A stretch of 50,197 bases of DNA from Actinomycetota bacterium (GTDB taxonomy: Bacteria; Actinomycetota; UBA4738; HRBIN12), in the NCBI GenBank assembly GCA_035640355.1, contig DASQWI010000024.1, positions 1-50,197 on the forward strand, read 5' to 3'. The position numbers and the translations under genes are program-made. The notes under the pieces were generated by a model. It was not told where the DNA came from. It ran no database searches and was given only the letters and a program-made list of their open reading frames with translations. Positions 50,079 to 50,197 of this stretch are shown here, one piece after another (the stretch's first letter is position 1; each line of letters starts with the position of its first letter).

Positions 50079-50197
50079 CTACAGAACGTCGCCGCGGCCG
50101 TGGACCGGCGGGATGCCACGACGCGCGTACGGTGCGTAGGTTCCGACGCCCCAGGGGGCGTGCGTGTAATGCCGAGCTTGGAGCGCGCCCAGGCCCG
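50079..50197 (-). CDS. 3' end of an unidentified gene, truncated by the window edge
   Basis: 38 C-terminal codons in frame to the right edge, ending at TAG (50079-50081). The readable end includes ARHYTHAPWGVGTY and YARRGIPPVHGRGDVL, ordered and protein-like, unlike the other frames here. It lies 15 bp upstream of the cupin on the same strand. No family recognised from so little sequence. Confidence 0.55.
   Translation of the reverse strand, partial: GLGALQARHYTHAPWGVGTYAPYARRGIPPVHGRGDVL

Noticed and set aside
1-50197. tRNA, rRNA, CRISPR arrays, transposons or prophage
   Set aside because: Intergenic gaps were read for tRNA-like cloverleafs, direct repeats and transposase motifs; none seen. 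The HNH gene alone is not evidence of a mobile element.

Overview
The window is GC-rich, almost fully coding DNA whose gene families and gene order point to an actinobacterium (Actinomycetota), probably an uncultivated lineage. The clues are the order sucC-sucD-(polytopic membrane protein)-purN-purH-folD-mdh, which recalls Streptomyces; a DUF222/13E12-type HNH protein with a Gram-positive SOS box; an F420-dependent NADP reductase; GTG/TTG starts; and several promoters with a -10 box 6-9 nt before the start codon (leaderless style). I could not place it below phylum. No rRNA, tRNA, CRISPR array, insertion sequence or prophage was seen.

Layout. 1-3.1 kb: 3' part of a UvrD/PcrA helicase, then an HNH protein under a perfect LexA box, and a 55-aa membrane protein. 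3.1-7.4 kb: cobalamin-binding subunit of methylmalonyl-CoA mutase joined to sucCD, a DUF6350-like membrane protein, and two small membrane proteins on the other strand. 8.1-12.3 kb: purine and one-carbon genes (purN, purH, folD, a MetF-like gene). 12.3-21.9 kb: a TCA block with citrate synthase, two isocitrate dehydrogenase paralogues with opposite predicted cofactor use, malate dehydrogenase, class II fumarase and sdhCDAB. 21.9-25.6 kb: O-methyltransferase, catalytic subunit of methylmalonyl-CoA mutase, F420H2:NADP oxidoreductase, DUF5317 protein.

25.9-32.5 kb: a 33-aa candidate membrane microprotein overlapping a sensor histidine kinase; biotin carboxylase/BCCP facing birA; a PH-domain protein; a KhtT/KhtU-like cation antiporter pair. 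32.5-36.3 kb: a four-gene operon of two thiolase-fold proteins lacking the usual catalytic residues, a VOC protein and two DUF35 modules. 36.3-40.8 kb: TPR-type nucleotide cyclase, acyl-CoA dehydrogenase, secreted M23 peptidase. 40.7-47.7 kb: a minus-strand operon of eight exported or membrane proteins around a CopC-CopD-YtkA-like fusion; five of its junctions are 4-bp overlaps. 47.7 kb to the end: 3-hydroxyacyl-CoA dehydrogenase, GT4 glycosyltransferase, cupin, and the 3' end of an unidentified gene.

The central theme is propionyl-CoA/TCA metabolism: biotin carboxylase (with its ligase), both mutase subunits and succinyl-CoA synthetase form most of a propionyl-CoA to succinate route, continued by SDH, fumarase, MDH and citrate synthase. 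Aconitase, 2-oxoglutarate dehydrogenase, the carboxyltransferase subunit and a clear methylmalonyl-CoA epimerase are not in the window. The least understood parts are the thiolase-like/DUF35 operon and the CopCD operon with its paralogous GHxH proteins.
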